From: Christensenellaceae bacterium
GTDB taxonomy: Bacteria; Bacillota; Clostridia; Christensenellales; Aristaeellaceae
Reading direction: 5' to 3'
Assembly: GCA_017881705.1 (NCBI GenBank)
Contig: JADGQP010000065.1
Coordinates: 1 to 8,359 of the forward strand
Length of the DNA stretch: 8,359 nt
Shown: piece by piece, positions 5,521-8,359 of the stretch
Numbering within the stretch: the first letter of the stretch is position 1
How the letters are laid out: each line of letters begins with the position of its first letter
The notes under the pieces: model-generated
The model's input: only the letters and a program-made list of their open reading frames with translations
Databases searched by the model: none
What the model was told of the DNA's origin: nothing
Translations under genes and position numbers: made by a program

Positions 5521-5588
5521 ATGGCTTTCCCGCGTTAAGTCTATCATTCAGGCGGGGGACTGTCAATGTTTCGCCGCAGGAAAGCCAT
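5521..5588. repeat. 10-bp inverted repeat flanking the cluster promoter
   Basis: ATGGCTTTCC at 5521-5530 and its exact reverse complement GGAAAGCCAT at 5579-5588, 48 bases apart. One arm starts at the predicted transcription start of the minus promoter; the other lies 12 bases upstream of its -35 box. The placement suits a pair of regulator half-sites or sites. Confidence 0.6.
5538..5566 (-). promoter_or_regulatory. Strong promoter of the three-gene cluster
   Basis: A perfect TTGACA (5566-5561), a 17-base spacer, and TAGACT (5543-5538) preceded by TGA as an extended -10. Transcription would start near 5531, giving a leader of about 85 bases before the ATG at 5445. It is the only good minus-strand promoter found upstream of the cluster. 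Confidence 0.7.
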
Positions 5589-5617
5589 GGGCATAACGCT
5601 TCCCCTGAGCGTCCGCC

Positions 5618-5646
5618 TTGCGGCGTAAGCCTCGTTGTGGTAGGAT
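5618..5646 (+). promoter_or_regulatory. Possible promoter of the FAD dehydrogenase gene
   Basis: TTGCGG (5618-5623), a 17-base spacer, and TAGGAT (5641-5646) preceded by TGG, an extended -10. Both boxes are only partial matches. Its position, 46 bases before the ATG at 5692, is suitable. Confidence 0.35.
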
Positions 5647-5691
5647 GGTCGCGTACCGCATACCGGCGGGAATGGGGAGGGAAACGCGTCC

Positions 5692-7311
5692 ATGTTACGT
5701 TTGCACCAGATCAGGATGCCACTTCAGGACGCGGCGGATAGCGACGAAGCACTTTATCGCCGTTTGGCCGCCGGGCAGATGCGCGTGCCCGAGGGCGACG
5801 TGCTTTCAGCGCAGGTAAGCCGCCGCAGCGTGGACGCGCGGGATCAGGGGGATGTGCATTTTACCCTAACGCTGGATGTGCGCATGGCTTCGCCTAAGTC
5901 GGAAAAGGCTCTTGCGGCAAAGTTCAAACCCAACCAGGCCGCCTATGTGCCGGATGAGGAAGCGCAGGCGCACAGCGTGTTTGCGCTGAACGCCCCGCCC
6001 TACGGCGCGTCCAGGCCCAGGCCGGTGGTGGTAGGCGCGGGCCCCGCGGGGCTTTTTTGCGCGCTGGGGCTGGCCGTGCGTGGCGCGAAGCCGCTGCTGC
6101 TGGAACGCGGCAAGCCTGTGGAAACCCGCACGCTGGATATCGCGGCGCTGGAAAAAAGCGGCATGCTAAACCCCGAAAGTAACGTACTCTTTGGCGAGGG
6201 CGGCGCGGGCGCGTACAGCGATGGCAAACTTACCTGCGGGCTTAGCGACCCCGCGGTACGCATCATATTGCAAACGCTTGCGGAGTGCGGCGCGCCGCAG
6301 GATATTCTGGTTTCCGTGCGCCCCCACATCGGCACCGACGTATTGCGGCAGGTTCTGGTACAAATACGCAAACGCCTGCTGGCGCTGGGCGGCGAGATTC
6401 TGTTTGAACATAAGGTAACGGGGCTTACGGTTCAAAACGGGCAAGTTACGGGTGTGCAGGTCGTTACGGCATCGGGCGCGTCCTGGGCTGTTGCGACCGA
6501 CGCGGTTTACCTGGCTATCGGCCACAGCGCGCGCGATACTTACGCTTGGCTGCGGAAGTTGGGCGTGCCCATGTGCCCCAAACCCTTTGCCATGGGCGTG
6601 CGCGTGGAGCATCCGCAATCGCTGATCGATCGCGCGCAGTATGGTAAGGCCGCCGGTACCGCGGGCCTGCCGCCCGCTGAGTATAAGCTAAACGTTCTCA
6701 CGCCGGACGGGCGCGGGGCGTATACTTTTTGCATGTGCCCGGGCGGGCGGGTTATCAACGCTTCCAGCGAGCCGGAACGGCTGAACCTCAACGGCATGAG
6801 CCTGCACTCGCGCTGCGGCGAAAACGCCAACTCGGCTTTGCTGGTAGGCGTACGGCCGGAGGATTTCGGTTCCGACGATCCGCTGGCGGGCATCGAGCTG
6901 CAAAGGCGTGTGGAAAACGTGGCTTTCCGTATGGGCGGCGGTTATCTTGCGCCCTGCCAGCGTATCGAAGATTTTTTACAAAAGCGGCCCAGCACCGCTT
7001 TGGGCAGTATACACGCCAGCTATCGGCCCGGCGTGTTTCCGGCCGATCTTAGCGCATGTCTGCCGGATTTTATCACCGATAACCTGCGCCTCGCCCTGCC
7101 GCTGCTGGGCAGACGGTTGACGGGTTTCGACAACCCGGACGCGCTGCTGACCGCGCCGGAAACCCGTTCCTCCTCGCCGGTACGCCTGCTTCGGGACGAG
7201 AAACGGCAAAGCGCGCTGCGCGGCCTGTACCCGCTGGGGGAAGGGGCGGGCTACGCGGGCGGCATCGTCAGCGCCGCGGTGGACGGCCTGCACGCCGCGC
7301 TGGACGCGTAA
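5692..7311 (+). CDS. FAD-dependent dehydrogenase, COG2509 type
   Basis: A 539-residue flavoprotein, cytosolic, of the uncharacterised FAD-dependent dehydrogenase family (COG2509); the substrate is unknown. Residues 1-100 form the typical N-terminal domain of this family, recognisable by LRLHQIRMPL, the RVPEGDVLSAQVSRRSVDAR segment (31-50) and DVHFTLTLDV. The dinucleotide-binding fold starts at VVVGAGPAG (112-120) and has its ribose-binding Glu at 138 in LLLERGKP. NVLFGEGGAGAYSDGKL (164-180) is the family's second glycine-rich signature. Near the end, GLYPLGEGAGYAGGI (511-525) closes the FAD site. The ATG at 5692 follows GGGGAGGG (5674-5681) by 10 bases, and the product is full length. It is divergent from the Syd-like cluster and 28 bases ahead of the HAD gene, likely in one transcript with it. 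It appears intact, with no frameshift. Confidence 0.9.
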   Translation: MLRLHQIRMPLQDAADSDEALYRRLAAGQMRVPEGDVLSAQVSRRSVDARDQGDVHFTLTLDVRMASPKSEKALAAKFKPNQAAYVPDEEAQAHSVFALNAPPYGASRPRPVVVGAGPAGLFCALGLAVRGAKPLLLERGKPVETRTLDIAALEKSGMLNPESNVLFGEGGAGAYSDGKLTCGLSDPAVRIILQTLAECGAPQDILVSVRPHIGTDVLRQVLVQIRKRLLALGGEILFEHKVTGLTVQNGQVTGVQVVTASGASWAVATDAVYLAIGHSARDTYAWLRKLGVPMCPKPFAMGVRVEHPQSLIDRAQYGKAAGTAGLPPAEYKLNVLTPDGRGAYTFCMCPGGRVINASSEPERLNLNGMSLHSRCGENANSALLVGVRPEDFGSDDPLAGIELQRRVENVAFRMGGGYLAPCQRIEDFLQKRPSTALGSIHASYRPGVFPADLSACLPDFITDNLRLALPLLGRRLTGFDNPDALLTAPETRSSSPVRLLRDEKRQSALRGLYPLGEGAGYAGGIVSAAVDGLHAALDA

Positions 7312-7339
7312 ACACAAACCAGATAATTCGGGAGGTTCT

Positions 7340-8011
7340 ATGATCCGCGCAGTATTGTTCGACATGGACGGAGTGCTTTTCGATACCGAAACGCTTGGTT
7401 TTCAGGCGATGAGCCGTATTGCCTCGGAACTTGGCAGGCCGATTGACAAAGCGTTTTACCTGACCACCCTTGGCGTGCCCGACGCTGATTGCAAGCGGAT
7501 ATACCTCGCCGCGCTGGGCGAAGATTTCCCTTATGATCTGGCTGTGGACCGTTTTCGGTCGTATTTTTCGGAGTATAGCCGCACTCGCTCCCTCCCACGC
7601 AAGGAAGGGCTTGGCGAGTGCCTGGCGGGGCTTAAAAAGCGGAATATCAAAATTGCGCTAGCCACCAGCACCGTGCGTGCGCTGGTGAACGATTATTTCG
7701 CCGCCATGCCGGACATAGGCAGGTATTTCGACGCTCTGGTATGCGGCGGCGAAGTTCCAAACGGCAAACCCGCGCCGGATATTTACACGGCAGCCGCGCG
7801 CGCCGTGGGCTGCAAGCCCGGCGAGTGCCTAGGCGTGGAGGATAGCTTCTACGGCGTGCAGTCTATACGCACATCCGGCGCGCGCAGCGTGATGATCCCG
7901 GATCTGCTGCCTTTCGAGCCCCGTTTTCAGCCCTATGTGGACGATTGTCTGCCCGACCTGAGCGGGATCTGCCCGCTGATCGACCGATTAAACGGTTGGG
8001 CGCAGGGATAA
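7340..8011 (+). CDS. HAD-superfamily phosphatase, beta-phosphoglucomutase-like
   Basis: A 223-residue soluble HAD hydrolase of subfamily IA. All four catalytic motifs are present: DMDGVLFDT (8-16) with the Asp8 nucleophile and Asp10 acid/base; ATS (108-110) with Ser110 for phosphate; Lys143 in NGKPAPD; and the metal-binding GVEDS (165-169). Residues 16-85 form a small helical cap between motifs I and II, as in beta-phosphoglucomutase and small sugar-phosphate phosphatases. The exact substrate (a sugar phosphate or nucleotide is typical) cannot be told from the sequence. The ATG at 7340 follows GGGAGG (7330-7335) by 4 bases. The 28-base gap after the FAD gene contains no promoter or terminator, so the pair is probably an operon. 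The stop at 8009-8011 is followed by a long palindrome and other hairpins. Confidence 0.9.
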   Translation: MIRAVLFDMDGVLFDTETLGFQAMSRIASELGRPIDKAFYLTTLGVPDADCKRIYLAALGEDFPYDLAVDRFRSYFSEYSRTRSLPRKEGLGECLAGLKKRNIKIALATSTVRALVNDYFAAMPDIGRYFDALVCGGEVPNGKPAPDIYTAAARAVGCKPGECLGVEDSFYGVQSIRTSGARSVMIPDLLPFEPRFQPYVDDCLPDLSGICPLIDRLNGWAQG

Positions 8012-8027
8012 TGAACAGAAAATGGTT

Positions 8028-8057
8028 GAGGCCGTCCGGCATATGCCGGACGGCCTC
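8028..8057. repeat. 30-bp perfect palindrome after the HAD gene
   Basis: GAGGCCGTCCGGCAT (8028-8042) is followed at once by its exact reverse complement. In RNA it makes a very stable GC-rich hairpin 16 bases after the HAD stop. No T run follows on the plus strand (GCTGTTAAAA) and only a weak one on the minus strand (AACCATTTTCTG), so it is not a standard terminator. It may protect the 3' end of the mRNA or pause polymerase before the terminator at 8182-8205. Confidence 0.7.
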
Positions 8058-8084
8058 GCTGTTAAAACACGGTTTCTCGGAGGT

Positions 8085-8108
8085 GTCGGAGGGCCGAAGT
8101 CCTCCGAC
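8085..8108. repeat. 8-bp hairpin with 8-base loop
   Basis: GTCGGAGG (8085-8092) and CCTCCGAC (8101-8108) pair perfectly around GCCGAAGT. Bases 8077-8082 (TCGGAG) repeat part of the left arm. No T run follows. It is one of a series of hairpins in the gap between the HAD gene and the next gene. Confidence 0.5.
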
Positions 8109-8148
8109 TGATTTCGTATCGCCTTGCTGTGCTGGGCGGGCGGGGAGC

Positions 8149-8165
8149 TTGCGGTAAAGCCGCAA
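8149..8165. repeat. 6-bp hairpin, TTGCGG/CCGCAA
   Basis: TTGCGG (8149-8154) and CCGCAA (8160-8165) around TAAAG. It lies 16 bases before the T-run terminator. No function can be assigned. Confidence 0.4.
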
Positions 8166-8181
8166 ACAATACCCGAAACTT

Positions 8182-8205
8182 AAAAGTGGCGAAGACCACT
8201 TTTTT
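8182..8205. terminator. Shared terminator between convergent genes
   Basis: AAAAGTGG (8182-8189) and CCACTTTT (8196-8203) form an 8-bp stem around CGAAGA. It is followed by more T on the plus strand (six T at 8200-8205) and by TTTTAAG on the minus strand. The HAD gene ends upstream on the plus strand and the BMP-like gene ends at 8219 on the minus strand, so it can serve both. Confidence 0.8.
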
Positions 8206-8218
8206 GATTGCGAACGAT

Positions 8219-8359
8219 CTACCGCGTGGTTTCCACCACGATCTCGCCGTTAATGATCTTGTCCGAAAGCGCGCTGACTTCGGTCTTCAACTGGTCAGAA
8301 ACCTGCTGGGTCATCGTCGCGTCGCCGTAGCCGATGCCTACGAAGCCGGTGGTCATATC
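8219..8359 (-). CDS. C-terminus of a BMP/PnrA-like substrate-binding lipoprotein (partial)
   Basis: Only the last 46 residues and a TAG stop are in the window; the gene begins to the right. The tail reads VGIGYGDATMTQQV, then TEVSALSDKIINGEIVVETTR. The final helix followed by LSDKIINGEIVV matches the typical end of the basic membrane protein (BMP, PnrA/Med-like) family, where forms of KIISGEIKV are common. These are lipid-anchored proteins outside the membrane that pass purine or other nucleosides to an ABC importer. Nucleoside binding is therefore likely but cannot be shown here, because the ligand site and lipobox lie outside the window. If right, import of nucleosides would fit with deoC elsewhere in the window. 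Confidence 0.65.
   Translation of the reverse strand, partial: DMTTGFVGIGYGDATMTQQVSDQLKTEVSALSDKIINGEIVVETTR

Noticed and set aside
5596..5612. ACGCT/AGCGT hairpin in the divergent promoter region
   Set aside because: A 5-bp stem with a 7-base loop and no T run is within chance for GC-rich DNA.
8224..8239. CGTGGT/ACCACG hairpin
   Set aside because: It lies inside the coding end of the BMP-like gene and is explained by the Val-Val-Glu-Thr-Thr codons.
1..8359. tRNA, CRISPR array, insertion sequence, phage attachment site, TPP riboswitch
   Set aside because: I looked for these and saw no cloverleaf with a TTC loop, no regularly spaced repeats, no transposase and no THI-box-like sequence ahead of thiN.

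Overview
The window looks like chromosome from a GC-rich member of the Bacillota, most likely a gut-type Clostridia. The basis is a ThiN-type thiamine pyrophosphokinase, strong AGGAGG-like ribosome binding sites on most genes, TTG and GTG starts, extended -10 promoters, and an rplM-rpsI operon with a structured leader. No tRNA, rRNA, CRISPR array, insertion sequence or prophage marker is visible. The species cannot be fixed from this stretch.

Layout. Positions 1-5445 are read almost entirely from the minus strand. From upstream to downstream on that strand they hold: a three-gene cluster of poorly known proteins (a 143-residue protein, a Syd/SUKH-like protein and a 551-residue orphan; 5445-2687); deoC (2635-1895); a clear promoter and a folded leader in front of rplM-rpsI (1707-857), closed by a hairpin terminator; and thiN (734-108) with its own terminator. 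Positions 5446-5691 form a divergent promoter region. To its right, on the plus strand, are a COG2509-type FAD-dependent dehydrogenase (5692-7311) and a HAD-family phosphatase (7340-8011), probably co-transcribed. After that comes about 200 bases of hairpins ending in a shared terminator. The window then closes with the last 46 residues of a minus-strand protein that looks like a BMP/PnrA-type nucleoside-binding lipoprotein.

How the genes relate. rplM-rpsI and thiN are housekeeping. deoC and the BMP-like fragment both point to nucleoside use: import of a nucleoside, and breakdown of its deoxyribose 5-phosphate. They are far apart, so the link is only suggestive. The FAD protein and the HAD phosphatase are conserved enzymes of unknown substrate.

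The part most worth following is the 2687-5445 cluster. It has a strong promoter (TTGACA, 17 bp, TAGACT with extended -10) set between two 10-bp inverted arms. Two of its three products resemble families seen as immunity or partner proteins of polymorphic toxins. The third is a soluble orphan with one patch that may recall a toxin nuclease core that has lost its histidines. That reading is inference, and homology searches could overturn it. A second point of interest is the rplM leader, which can form two mutually exclusive hairpins around the ribosome binding site.
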